A DNA stretch of 64,000 nucleotides from Microcoleus vaginatus WJT46-NPBG5 (GCA_019359355.1 JAHHHM010000009.1:1-64000), one strand, 5' to 3'; shown: positions 7,836 to 17,413, counted from the stretch's first letter. A program made the numbers and translations. The notes: a model not told the origin generated them from the sequence alone.

Positions 7836-8828
7836 ATGGCACTGAAACCGGCGGCGCACTCTAATGTGACTAGCCAGACAAACCTTGAAGCATCTCAAGA
7901 AGCCTTACGAGTTTTACTAGGTCAAATTGAAGCTGAACTCTATCAAAGTGACACCTATCGCCGCGCCATAGCCAGTTTTGAGACGCTGCTAGGGGAAAAA
8001 GATCAGGGCAGCCAGATTCTGATCAAGGCAGTGACCAGAGAAGCAATTGGACTGGCATTAAAAAAATTTATCAAACACTATCGAGCGCTGCCAGCCGCCA
8101 ACCAAAAAGGTGAGGACGCAAGCGCTCAAGATACTCTTAACCCGTCTGCCCTTGCCGATGCCGGCAAACCGTCCCCTCAAACCGGCACTGTTCTGTCTCA
8201 AGCAATCTCCTTAGCAGTTATGAAGAGTCGAACTCAAAAACTCTCGAAAGCTCAGCTGGCAGCCCAAAAAATCGAGCTACAGCGGGAAGAGCGTTTGCGT
8301 CAGATTGGCCAAGAACTGCAACAAGCACGTCAGGCTCGTTTCCTTTCCCGCCAGCAGCTTCACCGTCAAACCCTAGTCCCACTCGCTCATCTAGAAGCTT
8401 TAGAAACAGGGCACATTGAGCAGTTACCAGAAGATGTTTTCGTTCGGGGTTTTATCCGCCGGCTGGCAAATGCGCTGGGGTTAGATGCTGCCGGCATGGT
8501 CGCTTCTTTACCGGCACCTGACCCTGTAAAATCTGTCGTACCGTCCTGGCATCGACCTTTAACTGAATCTGGAATGCAATTGCGAACAGGACATTTGTAC
8601 GTTGGCTATACCGCCCTCATGGCAAGTGCCGTGGGCGGACTTTCTTGGATGTCTGGGCAAGCTACACCCGGTGCAATTGCTGAACCTGATCCGTCTGCTT
8701 TATCTCCTAAAACTGTCTCTGAGTCAATTGTGCCGGCGGAACCAACGGCAACGCCCGGTTTAACTTCCGGCAAAAATCGCGTAGCTGCCGGTTCTGATAT
8801 TGCACCGCCGGAGGCGCTAGCTTTTTAG
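7836..8828 (+). CDS. RodZ-like helix-turn-helix membrane protein
   Basis: About 330 residues from ATG 7836, preceded by GGAG at 7820. Longer in-frame starts add residues of no recognisable character. Residues about 1-80 form a helical domain with EASQEALRVLLGQIEAEL. A charged linker follows. An HTH_25/Xre-type domain lies around 150-220 (RQIGQELQQARQARFLSRQQL, then LEALETGHIEQLPEDVFVRG). A single membrane-like segment follows near 262-280 (YVGYTALMASAVGGLSWM). The HTH-plus-membrane layout resembles RodZ, which links MreB to the wall, but the periplasmic part here is only about 50 residues. A role in cell shape is inference. Confidence 0.7.
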   Translation: MALKPAAHSNVTSQTNLEASQEALRVLLGQIEAELYQSDTYRRAIASFETLLGEKDQGSQILIKAVTREAIGLALKKFIKHYRALPAANQKGEDASAQDTLNPSALADAGKPSPQTGTVLSQAISLAVMKSRTQKLSKAQLAAQKIELQREERLRQIGQELQQARQARFLSRQQLHRQTLVPLAHLEALETGHIEQLPEDVFVRGFIRRLANALGLDAAGMVASLPAPDPVKSVVPSWHRPLTESGMQLRTGHLYVGYTALMASAVGGLSWMSGQATPGAIAEPDPSALSPKTVSESIVPAEPTATPGLTSGKNRVAAGSDIAPPEALAF

Positions 8829-8918
8829 GGGCTAGGGAAGAGGGGAAGAAAGGCTCGATTCTCCTATGTTGGGGCAGCCTTGCTTCTCTTTCCTGATTGC
8901 TCAACGAGTTCGTAGCGT

Positions 8919-10031
8919 CTAGTTGCTCAAAACCAGGTTATCTCGGTGAACCACGGTTTCAGCGCCGGCATAACCCAAAATCTGGGAAATTTCATCAGAC
9001 TTGCGCCCTCGAATTCGCTGTAGTTCGGGGCTGCTATAGTTTACCAATCCTCTCGCCATTTCCCGACCGCTCAGATCGCATAGTTGCACAGCATCTGAGG
9101 CATTGAATTCTCCTTCAATCGCGGTGATGCCGGCGGGGAGTAAGGATTTTCCAAGCTGACAGATCGCTGCCACAGCACCGGCATCTAAATAAAGCTTCCC
9201 CGCCGGAATCAAACCGTGAGCGATCCAGCGCTTGCGGGCGCTGTCAGTTCGGGGCTGGGGTTCAAACTGAGTGCCAATCGGTTCTCCCTGCAAGATTTTG
9301 TCAATGTTTCTGGGATAAGCGCCGGCAGTGATCACTGTGCGAACCCCCGCACCTGTAGCAATACGTGCTGCTTCGATTTTGGTTGCCATGCCGCCGGTGC
9401 CCCAACTGCTGCCACTGCCGCCGGTTTGTACTTGTAATTCTGCCAGTTGTTCCAAGCGCTGCACTAACGCAATCGGTTGGGCGTCTGGCACTTCGCGAGG
9501 ATCGGCGGAGTACAACCGATCCACGTCGGTGAGTATAAATAGCCAGTCAGCTTCGATCAAACTGGCTACCAGCGCCGACAGTGTGTCGTTATCTCCAAAC
9601 TTGAGTTCTTCAACCGCTACCGTGTCGTTTTCATTCACCACCGGCACCACGCCTAACCGCAACAATTCTTGGAAGGTGTTGTAAGCATTCACATATCGGC
9701 TGCGCTGCACCAAGTCGGTTCGCGTCAGCAGCACTTGCGCGATCGGCTGTTGCAGGGTTGTAAAAAAATCATCGTATACCCGGATGAGCCGGCCTTGGCC
9801 AACTGCTGCGACTGCCTGTTTCAGCGCAATGCTGCGGGGCCGTTCTTGCAATCCCAGGCGAGCGCAACCCACTCCCACGGCACCAGAGGAAACCAAAACA
9901 ACTCGGTGCCCTTGCCGGCGAAGGTCTGTGAGGGTTTCTACCAGGGTGGCAATGGTGGAAAGGGCGAGGTTGCCGGTGGCCGGCACCGTCAAACTAGAAG
10001 TCCCTATTTTTACAACGATAGTTTGCGGCAT
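8919..10031 (-). CDS. proB: Glutamate 5-kinase
   Basis: A 370-residue two-domain enzyme. The amino-acid kinase domain (about 1-260) shows [45 protein letters not shown] and [15 protein letters not shown]. The C-terminal PUA domain (about 280-365) contains [20 protein letters not shown]. It phosphorylates glutamate as the first committed step of proline synthesis in the cytosol and is normally feedback-inhibited by proline. Length and domains are complete. No proA is adjacent. Downstream on the same strand come heptamer repeats, a hairpin (10151-10195) and the yqeG cluster. Confidence 0.96.
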   Translation of the reverse strand: MPQTIVVKIGTSSLTVPATGNLALSTIATLVETLTDLRRQGHRVVLVSSGAVGVGCARLGLQERPRSIALKQAVAAVGQGRLIRVYDDFFTTLQQPIAQVLLTRTDLVQRSRYVNAYNTFQELLRLGVVPVVNENDTVAVEELKFGDNDTLSALVASLIEADWLFILTDVDRLYSADPREVPDAQPIALVQRLEQLAELQVQTGGSGSSWGTGGMATKIEAARIATGAGVRTVITAGAYPRNIDKILQGEPIGTQFEPQPRTDSARKRWIAHGLIPAGKLYLDAGAVAAICQLGKSLLPAGITAIEGEFNASDAVQLCDLSGREMARGLVNYSSPELQRIRGRKSDEISQILGYAGAETVVHRDNLVLSN

Positions 10032-10040
10032 GACAAGAGA

Positions 10041-10136
10041 TCAGGGGACTCGGTAAGGCATGGGGAATTGGGGATTGGGCATGGGGCAAGGCTGCGCCAA
10101 CCTAAAGGTATGGGCATGGGGCATTGGGCATCTCTC
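10041..10136 (+). repeat. Heptamer repeats with embedded 20-base motif
   Basis: Degenerate GGGCATG/GGGGATT-type heptamers surround one copy of a dispersed motif, here read as GGCTGCGCCAACCTAAAGGT from 10090. The same association recurs at 16.2, 50.7 and 53.0 kb. Confidence 0.7.
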
Positions 10137-10150
10137 CCCTAGCCCATCAA

Positions 10151-10195
10151 TTGTAAAGCGCCAGCTCCTCCTACGAGAAGACTGGCGCTCTACAA
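10151..10195. terminator. Hairpin between proB and yqeG clusters
   Basis: The arms at 10151-10164 and 10182-10195 pair at 13 of 14 positions (core AGCGCCAG/CTGGCGCT) around a 17-base loop. On the plus strand it is followed by a T-rich tract (TTATTTATTTTTTAT). It lies downstream of yqeG and could end that transcript. Confidence 0.55.
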
Positions 10196-10346
10196 AGTTA
10201 TTTATTTTTTATGGTTAGGGTCTTTATATTTGCTGACCCCATTTGAACTATGACTATCATCGCCTGAAAAAAGCGAAGTCTTCAGTTTCATAATGTTTTC
10301 TTTATATTTCGCGATGTCATGATTCATCTCGGTTTGTAAAGTTTTA

Positions 10347-10868
10347 TTACTTTGGCGGCGTGAGGGTAGCTCCGAGGATTTGAGAAAACCACACCTCAAA
10401 GGAACGCCAATGATAGCGGCGGATCGCTTCAGTGGGATCGATGACAGGTTCAACCAAAATGGTAAACATTCCCAACCGGTTGCCGGCGAGGACATCAGTA
10501 AAGAGGCGATCCCCAACCATTGCCACCTGATCAACCGGCAGGTTCATGCCATCAACTGCTTGCCTTAACTTGCGCCGGGAGGGTTTAGCCGCTCCCATAA
10601 TGTAGGGCACGTTCAAGGACTCAGCGATGCTGCGAATACGATAGGCGCTGAGGTTATTGCTGACCAGCCACAGTTTTGCCAGGGGTCTAATCGTATCTAC
10701 CCACAGCCGCATTTCAGGAGAAGCTTCAGCAACCCGCATGGGCACCAAGGTTTCATCCACATCCAGCACTAATCCTTTGAGCTGGTATTGCTGCACAATC
10801 GCCGGTGTCAGACTCAAAATTGAGTCTCCTAAAACTAAGTCAGGCTGTAAGAGTTTGCCCCAAGACAT
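10347..10868 (-). CDS. YqeG family HAD IIIA-type phosphatase
   Basis: A HAD-superfamily phosphatase of about 173 residues. Motif I is VLDVDETLVP, motif II is LVSNN, and motif III/IV is KPSRRKLRQAVDGM with VAMVGDRLFTDVLAGNRLGM. The chosen start is ATG 10868 (MSWGKLLQPDLVLGDS), matching the usual family N-terminus. An in-frame start at 10919 would overlap mltG by about 34 bases and adds a low-complexity leader. The gene lies 16 bases after mltG in the same direction, so probably in one operon (ruvX, DUF3727, mltG, yqeG). Bacterial and plastid relatives act on phosphorylated small molecules such as phosphatidylglycerophosphate; the substrate here is inferred. Confidence 0.87.
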   Translation of the reverse strand: MSWGKLLQPDLVLGDSILSLTPAIVQQYQLKGLVLDVDETLVPMRVAEASPEMRLWVDTIRPLAKLWLVSNNLSAYRIRSIAESLNVPYIMGAAKPSRRKLRQAVDGMNLPVDQVAMVGDRLFTDVLAGNRLGMFTILVEPVIDPTEAIRRYHWRSFEVWFSQILGATLTPPK

Positions 10869-10884
10869 TGTTAATTGTTGATGG

Positions 10885-11979
10885 TTAGTTGGGTGATTTT
10901 TCAGTAGCCGAACGCTCATCCCGAATTTTCGCTTGAGCGGCTTCGTGTTCGGCTAAGGTGCGACTAAAGACGTGAGTTCCGTCATACAACGCCACAAAAT
11001 AAAGAAATTCTGTGTTCTCTGGATTGAGAGTGGCTTTTAAGCTCTCAACGCCGGGACTGGCAATTGGCGTCGGCGGCAGCCCTGGATTGATATAGGTGTT
11101 ATAGGGAGAAGGTGTATTAACCTGGGCCAAGGTTAGGGGTTTATCGGGTGTTTGGGTAACTCCCAAGCCGTATTCAACGGTGGGGTCGGCACCTAATGAC
11201 ATTCCTTCTTGCAAGCGCTTGGTAAACACGCCGGCAATTCGGGCGCGTTCGTCAGGAATGACGGCTTCTTTTTCAACAATACTGGCGAGCGTAACCCACT
11301 CAAGCAAGCTCATCTTAGTCTTGGCGTCTCCTTTTTGATATATGGGGAGCGCCAGCTGCTCAAACCGAGTGAGCATCTGTCTTAAAACTGCTTGCACAGT
11401 GATGTCATCACCCACTAGCTGATAGGTGTCGGGGTAGAGGAAACCTTCGAGATGGGGTAAGCCATTGGGCAGCCAGGGGTACTGGGCTTGCGGAATTTCG
11501 CTGGCGGCTTTGAGAAAGTCTTGGGCTGTGAAAAACCCTTGTGACTCAAAGTAAGCAGCCATTTGCTTGAGTGACCATCCTTCGGGAATGGTGAAGCTGA
11601 GCTTGACAACGTCGCCAGTCCAAATTTTGTTGGCAATCTCCTGCATCGATTCTGTGGGGGCGATGTTATAGGTGCCGGCTTTAAAATCCCCACCCCCATT
11701 GCGTTGCATTAACCACCGCGCCCATAGTTTCCAAGCGGATGCGGAACGGATCAAACCGGCTGACTCTAAATCCTGGCCAATTTGTTGAGCCGATGTTCCG
11801 GGCGGAATTTGCAGCTGAACCGCTTTGTCTTGGGGTGAGTTTCCAGAAGCAACCGAGTCTGCCGGCGGCGCACTGGCCCAACTCCACCAAGACCAGCCCT
11901 GCCAAGCACAGACTCCTAGGGTCGTCAGGATGATAGCAAGGAACAACGACCACTTGGAAATGCGTTTGACAACTTTCAT
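10885..11979 (-). CDS. mltG: Endolytic peptidoglycan transglycosylase MltG
   Basis: A 364-residue YceG-like protein. An N-terminal membrane anchor (residues about 8-33, WSLFLAIILTTLGVCAWQGW) is followed by a LysM-like region (PPGTSAQQIGQDLESAGLI). The catalytic domain has ASIVEKEAVIPDER with the conserved Glu, GMSLGADPTVEYGL, and SPYNTYINPGLPPTPIASPG. It cleaves nascent glycan strands in the inner membrane and sets glycan chain length. It is third in the ruvX-DUF3727-mltG-yqeG string. The protein is intact. Confidence 0.95.
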   Translation of the reverse strand: MKVVKRISKWSLFLAIILTTLGVCAWQGWSWWSWASAPPADSVASGNSPQDKAVQLQIPPGTSAQQIGQDLESAGLIRSASAWKLWARWLMQRNGGGDFKAGTYNIAPTESMQEIANKIWTGDVVKLSFTIPEGWSLKQMAAYFESQGFFTAQDFLKAASEIPQAQYPWLPNGLPHLEGFLYPDTYQLVGDDITVQAVLRQMLTRFEQLALPIYQKGDAKTKMSLLEWVTLASIVEKEAVIPDERARIAGVFTKRLQEGMSLGADPTVEYGLGVTQTPDKPLTLAQVNTPSPYNTYINPGLPPTPIASPGVESLKATLNPENTEFLYFVALYDGTHVFSRTLAEHEAAQAKIRDERSATEKSPN

Positions 11980-12174
11980 ATTTAATGCTATTAAACAATC
12001 AGTTTCTACATAAAAGTCGTGAGTGCGAGGGGGCGTCAGCCTTTACCGGCATAGCCTACCCCCTTACCGGGCTTGACTTATGCCCTAAGAGAGCATACTT
12101 CGCCCTGATGAGCGCTATGAAAGCCAGGATGTTGAGGTCGGGATTTTAAGCGGCAAAGCCCAAACTCTCGAGGC

Positions 12175-12759
12175 TTACTCTTCTAGTTCCTCAAAGAGCC
12201 GGTCTTCGATCAGTCCTTCTAGAGTTGGCAGCATTGGCTCTAGCTTTTGGAACTCTTCAGGAGAGAGCAATTCAGGCTGACCGTCGGCATTAATCCGAGC
12301 CAGAACAAAGAAGGGATCGAGGGGCGTATAAATGGCATACTCTAGCTCTTCGTGGTAGAAGCTCGCGAGCCACTGTAGCTCTTCATAATCTCCCTCTTCT
12401 GTATCTTCATCTTCCCCGATATCCTCGGAGGATAAATCCGGCAAGTCGCCTTCAACTGTTAGGGTGATGGCTGTGCGTTTGAGGGTGAGGTTTTGCTCCT
12501 CGAGGACAGCTTTGGCTATCGAAAAGAGCGGGTCAACGTCCTCGTCTTCTACAGGGACTGCTTCCTCGTCATCCCCTTCTGCTTGCCAAGCAAAAATTTC
12601 GACGGGAGAGTCGATAGGTAGGAGTAAAACGTAATCCTGACCTTCTAACTCTAAAGAATGCTCAATAGAACAGGTAAGCGTCCGCCCAGATTCATCCGTC
12701 AGGGTGACGGTATCTGAGGAAGGACGCCCATTCTCTTTAGGGGATTGGGATTTTGTCAT
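12175..12759 (-). CDS. DUF3727 domain protein
   Basis: A 194-residue strongly acidic protein with no membrane segment. The N-terminal half has the DUF1292-like beta pattern (VTLTDESGRTLTCSIEHSL, then YVLLLPIDSPVEIFAW). The C-terminal half carries the DUF3727 pattern (YALYTPLDP-like YAIYTPLDPFFVLARIN, then LEGLIEDRLFEELEE). Both domains occur together in cyanobacteria and plastids. It sits between ruvX and mltG, its usual cyanobacterial place. Function is unknown; a link to cell-wall or DNA maintenance is only by position. Confidence 0.88.
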   Translation of the reverse strand: MTKSQSPKENGRPSSDTVTLTDESGRTLTCSIEHSLELEGQDYVLLLPIDSPVEIFAWQAEGDDEEAVPVEDEDVDPLFSIAKAVLEEQNLTLKRTAITLTVEGDLPDLSSEDIGEDEDTEEGDYEELQWLASFYHEELEYAIYTPLDPFFVLARINADGQPELLSPEEFQKLEPMLPTLEGLIEDRLFEELEE

Positions 12760-12812
12760 TTGTCATTTGTCCTTTGTCAGATGTCAGCGGTCAGATGTCA
12801 GATGTCAGATGC
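12752..12812 (+). repeat. Short tandem heptamers TTTGTCA/GTCAGAT
   Basis: Immediately upstream of the DUF3727 start come about eight degenerate seven-base units, first TTTGTCA-like, then GTCAGAT-like. Such short tandem heptamers are common between cyanobacterial genes. They separate ruvX from DUF3727. Confidence 0.8.
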
Positions 12813-13006
12813 TGTGAGCCACTGACAAGTGAGCGCAGCCCACTGAGCAATGACCTAGGGGATGAGAACAGGGTGAATAGGTTGACAGTTCGGGGCAGTT
12901 TCCAAGGTCACTGGGAATAAACCAACGCTGAAAGCTAAATGCAATCGCCGTTGGTTAACGTCTATTGGACGACTCTAGTGCATAGCAAATTGCACTCACC
13001 AGAATA

Positions 13007-13456
13007 TCACGGTAGAGTACCTTCCCTCTTTGGCTGCCGGCGCTCGTCTAGCCACTGCTGTAAAATCAGGGCAGCTGCCTTGCGGTCAATCAGTCCTTTA
13101 TTCCGCGAGGGAGAGCGATTTTCTGCAATGATCATTTGCTCCGCCTGAAATGACGTTAAACGCTCATCCACATATTCCACCGGCAGTTGCAGTGCCTCAG
13201 AAAGGCGGTTGGAAAATTTCTGCACGGATTTGGCTTGGAAACCCACATTGCCATTCATGGAATAGGGTAAACCGACAACAAGCACTTGTACCTGTCTTTC
13301 CTCGACCAATTGACGCAGTTGTGCCACATCTCGGTCAAAGGAGGTGCGCTCGATGGTCGTCAGTCCGGTGGCAATTAAGCCAGTGCCATCACAGCCGGCC
13401 ACCCCGATGCGTTTAGTACCAAGATCCAAACCCAGAGCTGAAATTCTCGCTGCCAT
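13007..13456 (-). CDS. ruvX: Putative pre-16S rRNA nuclease / Holliday-junction resolvase-like
   Basis: A 149-residue RNase H-fold protein of the YqgF/RuvX family. Visible active-site motifs are GLDLGTKRIGVA near the N-terminus, VVGLPYSMNGNVG, YVDERLTSFQAEQ and the terminal IDRKAAALILQQWLDER. In E. coli YqgF trims the 5' end of 16S rRNA; the older name is Holliday-junction resolvase. It is the first gene of the ruvX-DUF3727-mltG-yqeG group, separated from DUF3727 by heptamer repeats, so it may have its own transcript. Confidence 0.93.
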   Translation of the reverse strand: MAARISALGLDLGTKRIGVAGCDGTGLIATGLTTIERTSFDRDVAQLRQLVEERQVQVLVVGLPYSMNGNVGFQAKSVQKFSNRLSEALQLPVEYVDERLTSFQAEQMIIAENRSPSRNKGLIDRKAAALILQQWLDERRQPKREGTLP

Positions 13457-13473
13457 AGTTATTATTTAATTTC

Positions 13474-14715
13474 TCAGTTTGTCAGTCCTGAGTCTCCTTG
13501 ATGAAGTTCTGGCTCAGTTTTTTTACAGATCGCGCATTCTTCAGGGCTTCCGACTACATTGAGTGCCGGCTGCGGTTCAGTAACCGACTTGTTTTTTTGC
13601 AGCGGATTAAGCCACGACATCCGGCCTGGTACAGGTTTGCGTGCCGGCTGGAATCCTTGAAGCACATCAGAAAGCTGTAAGGCTTCCAGGGCGTTGAGTT
13701 TGGACTCACGCAGCTTGTGCCAAACTGAGCGAGACATCAGCAGTGTGTGGGAAATACGCTCGGCTCCGATTTGCTCTAAATACTCTTCCCGTTCTGGCTG
13801 ATAATCTGCAGAAGCCAGATGTAAGGATTGGGGGGGGAAATCCTTGGCAATCCGGGCCATTTGGGACAGCAATTCTGGATAAAGCCAAGTGTAAGCCGGG
13901 TGGACGCTTAGCTGGGCAACGTGAGGCTGTGAGCCGTCTCGGCTCAGCTGCACTTGAAAGTAACCGATCGCTGCTTTGCGCTGGGGTTCAAACACATAGC
14001 CGCTGACGACTTCGGTGTGAGCCAGCCACTGTCTGAAGCCTTCAATTAAAGCGCTGACTAGGCCGGTTTGAAAGTCTTGGATGTGGCGGTCGAACACCTG
14101 GCGAAGCAAAGGCGGCATGGCGGCTGTGTCCAACTGGCACAACAGTTGAGCGTCGGCATTGCTCACCGGCAACAAATTGGGTAAGTCCGGTTCCCGGTTG
14201 GCCAATTGCTCTTGCAGTGCCGGCCCGATTGTCCAGTAGGTCATTTGGGCCAAGGGCTGAAACCCATTTTGCCGGTAGAGGGCTAGCGCATTTTTATCAT
14301 TAACATTAACCTCTAGCAGCCAAGTCCGAGCCTCCCAAACCACCTCTAAGCAGTGGCGCAGCAGCACAGAGCCGATACCCTGGCTAGAAGCGGCTGGATC
14401 GATGACCACCCGCTCGACTCGCCAAGTGCTCCGCGTGCGGTTAAATGGCGAGATTTGAATCATGCCCCGAAACTTGCCCTCTTGCTCGGCAACATGACAG
14501 CAAAAGAGGTATTGGTAGGGATTGGGAAACAGGCTCAGCAGCTTTAGCCAACCAAACCAGCGCCGAGCTTGTGACAATTGCTGGCAAGTGTCAGTTAAAC
14601 GACTGTGTGTTTCGGCTTCAAACTCCTCTGCACAGCGTTTTTCCATCACTTCCAGATCCCGGTATTGGATGGGGCGGATCACGGTATTAGGGTTCTGGGG
14701 TGAGACAGGAGCCAT
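13474..14715 (-). CDS. GNAT-family N-acetyltransferase, probably tandem domains
   Basis: A 413-residue protein. The first GNAT domain covers about 10-170, with the acetyl-CoA-binding pattern VERVVIDPAASSQGIGSVLLRH and the following ALALYRQNGFQPLAQM. A second, more diverged acetyltransferase-like region runs about 210-350 (HVAQLSVHPAYTWLYPELLSQM, then EEYLEQIGAERISHTLLM). The C-terminal 60 residues are Pro/Lys-rich with a CAIC pair. The substrate cannot be read from sequence. The gene lies 18 bases upstream of ruvX on the same strand, so it could be cotranscribed. Confidence 0.8.
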   Translation of the reverse strand: MAPVSPQNPNTVIRPIQYRDLEVMEKRCAEEFEAETHSRLTDTCQQLSQARRWFGWLKLLSLFPNPYQYLFCCHVAEQEGKFRGMIQISPFNRTRSTWRVERVVIDPAASSQGIGSVLLRHCLEVVWEARTWLLEVNVNDKNALALYRQNGFQPLAQMTYWTIGPALQEQLANREPDLPNLLPVSNADAQLLCQLDTAAMPPLLRQVFDRHIQDFQTGLVSALIEGFRQWLAHTEVVSGYVFEPQRKAAIGYFQVQLSRDGSQPHVAQLSVHPAYTWLYPELLSQMARIAKDFPPQSLHLASADYQPEREEYLEQIGAERISHTLLMSRSVWHKLRESKLNALEALQLSDVLQGFQPARKPVPGRMSWLNPLQKNKSVTEPQPALNVVGSPEECAICKKTEPELHQGDSGLTN

Positions 14716-14913
14716 TAAACCTTCTACGCGGCCTCTATCCTTTTTGAACGAACAATGTAGAGCTTAGAGTTTTTCTCTTTTCTCCTTTTTCCATTCTTCA
14801 TTCTCCAGGGGAGCCGTGCCCTCCATGTATACGACGATTCACCCTGTTTTTGCGAGAGGCAATTTTTTAAGTTGCTTCTACAGTCAGGAACGGGGCAAAA
14901 CCTGTATGCGCGA

Positions 14914-16098
14914 TTAACCCTGAGCTTTCGGTCGAATCAAAACCAGCGGAGTTTGCTCATCAGCATTGCCGGCTGGGTTAGTTCTTAAGGCTTGTTCTAA
15001 CAAAGCCGCTGACAGATCGGGGGTCGCTGCCAATATCTTAACTGCTTTCAAGTCGTTCACGTCTACAATGGCGGCTGATAATCCCGTCTCCTGTTGAATT
15101 CGTTCTACAACTTTTTGAGGATTTTCTGGGCCGAGGACGATGAACTGGTCATAAGGGGGCAAGGTGCCGGTTACGTCGTCAATCAGCCGCGCTTGCTCAC
15201 CGGCAAGTTGGTAAAATACCCCTGGCTTGCCAAAAACTTTTGCAATTGCCCCAACGACAAAGGCGAAGACGACCCGCGCCGGCCCAACAATATTCACTAA
15301 AGTTTGCATCCCGCAAGCAGTGGCCAAACTAGAGGTAGGCATGAAGAAATAACACAGTCGTTTGGCCACAAATCCGGGCTTAATATCGGTGGGATGGTGC
15401 CACCGGCCTTGCATGATGGCGATGGGGGTTTCGCCAATGGTCACCACATCTCCTTTTTGGGAGTGGGGGAAGATATAACGCTTAACGATTTCTACCGGAT
15501 CGTCCAGGTGCGTAAGTAAATGGGTTTTCACCGGCAGCACGTCTGCCACAGTTGTAGATCGCCAACTTCCAGCCGTTGCCCCGGGTTCTGGATATTTCAG
15601 CGGCACAACCACATGACGGACTTTGGGAATGCGTCCTTGAGGGCCATAGGTGACGTAGTTGACTTTGATCCAGGCGGTTTGCAATTGGCTTAGATCCGGC
15701 CCTTGAATCTCGATTGAGACTTTGATGCGCGTTTTCTTGCCGGTTTTGACAATATAGCCAAACCAATATCCATCATCCCGTGCCGGCGCATCTGGATGCA
15801 GGGGAATCACTTGGCTGTGGCAAGTAATGCCATCCAAGCTGCCTTTCGACAATAGGCTGACTTCTGAACGCACTTCCGGCAGCATGATTTCTAAACTTTG
15901 CGTCTGGTTATGAAACTCCATCTCGCCGACCAAAAGATAGCGGTTGGGTTCCACAACTTCTAACTTCCAATCTCCCTGCGTCAGCTTTAAATCATTGCCG
16001 GGACGCCGCCGGTACTGTAACTCTAGCGCTAACCCAACTGCCCCTAACAACAGAGCAGCAGTTCCTACACCGATTCCTATGCTTTCTGCGATCACCAC
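14914..16098 (-). CDS. CofE-like (F420:gamma-glutamyl ligase-like) membrane-anchored protein
   Basis: A 394-residue protein. An N-terminal membrane segment (residues about 4-26, IGIGVGTAALLLGAVGLAL) is followed by a cyanobacterial beta-rich domain (about 35-180). Then comes a CofE-like ligase domain: VLPVKTHLLTHLDDPVEIV, KGDVVTIGETPIAIMQGR, VGPARVVFAFVVGAIAKVFG and DDVTGTLPPYDQFIVLGP. CofE adds glutamates to F420-0. Cyanobacteria mostly use FO itself, so the role of this anchored homologue is unclear; it may ligate an amino acid to another carboxylate. A functional link to cofG at 509-1480 is inference. It stands alone on the minus strand. Confidence 0.72.
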   Translation of the reverse strand: MVIAESIGIGVGTAALLLGAVGLALELQYRRRPGNDLKLTQGDWKLEVVEPNRYLLVGEMEFHNQTQSLEIMLPEVRSEVSLLSKGSLDGITCHSQVIPLHPDAPARDDGYWFGYIVKTGKKTRIKVSIEIQGPDLSQLQTAWIKVNYVTYGPQGRIPKVRHVVVPLKYPEPGATAGSWRSTTVADVLPVKTHLLTHLDDPVEIVKRYIFPHSQKGDVVTIGETPIAIMQGRWHHPTDIKPGFVAKRLCYFFMPTSSLATACGMQTLVNIVGPARVVFAFVVGAIAKVFGKPGVFYQLAGEQARLIDDVTGTLPPYDQFIVLGPENPQKVVERIQQETGLSAAIVDVNDLKAVKILAATPDLSAALLEQALRTNPAGNADEQTPLVLIRPKAQG

Positions 16099-16471
16099 AA
16101 TTGTTACCGAATTTTTGTTCTGCGAGTTTATTCAGGCTGACCCTTCTGTGGACGGGATAGAACGAGGGGGAGGGGGGGTGAGGAGGAAAAAATTCCCCAT
16201 CCTTGATCCTACCCAGTAAGCTACGGAGGTAGTGATTAATACATCAAAAGCCCAATGCCCCTACCTTTAGGTTGGCGAAGCCTTGCCCAATCCCCAATCC
16301 CCAATGCCCCTTTTATCCTATAACGACTGTATCGAGGGTTAGAAAGCCTACAGAATTGTAAGGCTCTTGGATTAGTTTGAGAAAAGCCTCTTTCGACAGC
16401 AAGATTTTTGTTAAACATTTGTAAACTGTTAAGAAGCGCTTTTTAAGGTTCACATTTCTTAAAGGAGTTCC
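16099..16471. other. Intergenic region with repeat motif
   Basis: This is the divergent space between the CofE-like gene and cruF. It holds a G-rich tract (about 16165-16190), one copy of the dispersed 20-base motif (TACCTTTAGGTTGGCGAAGC from 16262) within CCCAATGC-type heptamers (about 16244-16312), and an AAAGGAG ribosome-binding site (about 16459-16465) just before cruF. Confidence 0.6.
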
Positions 16472-17413
16472 ATGAAGCTACTGATTACTGCTGAGCGCTA
16501 TTTACTGATTGGCCATATTGTGGCGATGGCGTTCGGACTGGCTGGGCTGCTGCTGGTTTTACCCCATCCAGAATTAATTCTGAGTTTATCGTCTGTCGGA
16601 CAAAGCATCTTCCAGTGGAGTATGGCCGGCGGGGGGGTGGTCTATATCATCTTAGGCGCGGCTGCGGTGGCGATTTATGCCTACCGGCTGCTGGGAATGC
16701 GGCTGTGGCTGTCGTTTATGCTGCCGTCTGTATTTCTGTCTTTGGGGAGTGAGTTGTTGGGCACTAGCACCGGCTTCCCGTTTGGCCATTACCAATACTT
16801 AAGTGGCTTGGGCTATAAAGTCGCCGGTTTGGTGCCGTTTACCATTCCCCTGTCTTGGTTTTATATGGGCCTGGTGTCCTATCTGCTGGCGCGCGCCGGC
16901 TTAGAACGCATCGGCATGGCTAGTTGGGTTCGCCACATCGCGGCGATTGCTTTGGGTTCACTGTTACTCACGGCTTGGGATTTTGTTCTTGATCCAGCGA
17001 TGAGTCAGACTGCTTTTCCGTTCTGGGAATTTCAGGAAGCCGGCGCTTTCTTTGGGATGCCTTACCGCAACTTAGCCGGTTGGATGGGCACCGGCGCACT
17101 GTTTATGTCTGTGGCAGCTTTGTTGTGGGGAAATGCGCGGATTTCATTGCAGCGCTCACAACTGGGGTTACCTTTAATTGTTTATGTGGTTAACTTCGCC
17201 TTCGGGGCGGTTATTACCTTGGGTGCCTTAGATGCCCGGTACTTGATTCCCACGTCGCTGAGTGTGTTGCTGGGTGTTGTGCCGGCTGTGATTCTATGGT
17301 GGATAGCTACGCCGGCACCGCAAACTGTGGAGGATGCCCCCTCTGAAGCCGATTCCTTGATTATCGAGCGTGCTGAACTGCCGGTGAAGCCGGTGGAAGT
17401 CGCCGCAAAATAA
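16472..17413 (+). CDS. cruF: Carotenoid 1'-hydroxylase CruF
   Basis: A 313-residue membrane protein with seven to eight predicted segments. It has the CruF-type core: SLGSELLGTSTGFPFGHYQY, a central AWDFVLDPAMSQTAFPFW and PYRNLAGWMGTGALFM. CruF hydrates the 1',2' double bond of gamma-carotene or lycopene-type ends on the way to myxol, the aglycone of myxoxanthophyll. A ribosome-binding site AAAGGAG lies 7 bases before the ATG. The partner cruG follows about 570 bases later on the same strand, with a small reverse-strand ORF between them. The last 30 residues are variable and acidic. Confidence 0.9.
   Translation: MKLLITAERYLLIGHIVAMAFGLAGLLLVLPHPELILSLSSVGQSIFQWSMAGGGVVYIILGAAAVAIYAYRLLGMRLWLSFMLPSVFLSLGSELLGTSTGFPFGHYQYLSGLGYKVAGLVPFTIPLSWFYMGLVSYLLARAGLERIGMASWVRHIAAIALGSLLLTAWDFVLDPAMSQTAFPFWEFQEAGAFFGMPYRNLAGWMGTGALFMSVAALLWGNARISLQRSQLGLPLIVYVVNFAFGAVITLGALDARYLIPTSLSVLLGVVPAVILWWIATPAPQTVEDAPSEADSLIIERAELPVKPVEVAAK

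Noticed and set aside
10202-10327. 41-codon minus-strand frame rich in Lys and Ser (MNHDIAKYKENIMKLKTSLF)
   Set aside because: No convincing ribosome-binding site and no recognisable family; it lies over the terminator region after yqeG, so not called as a gene.
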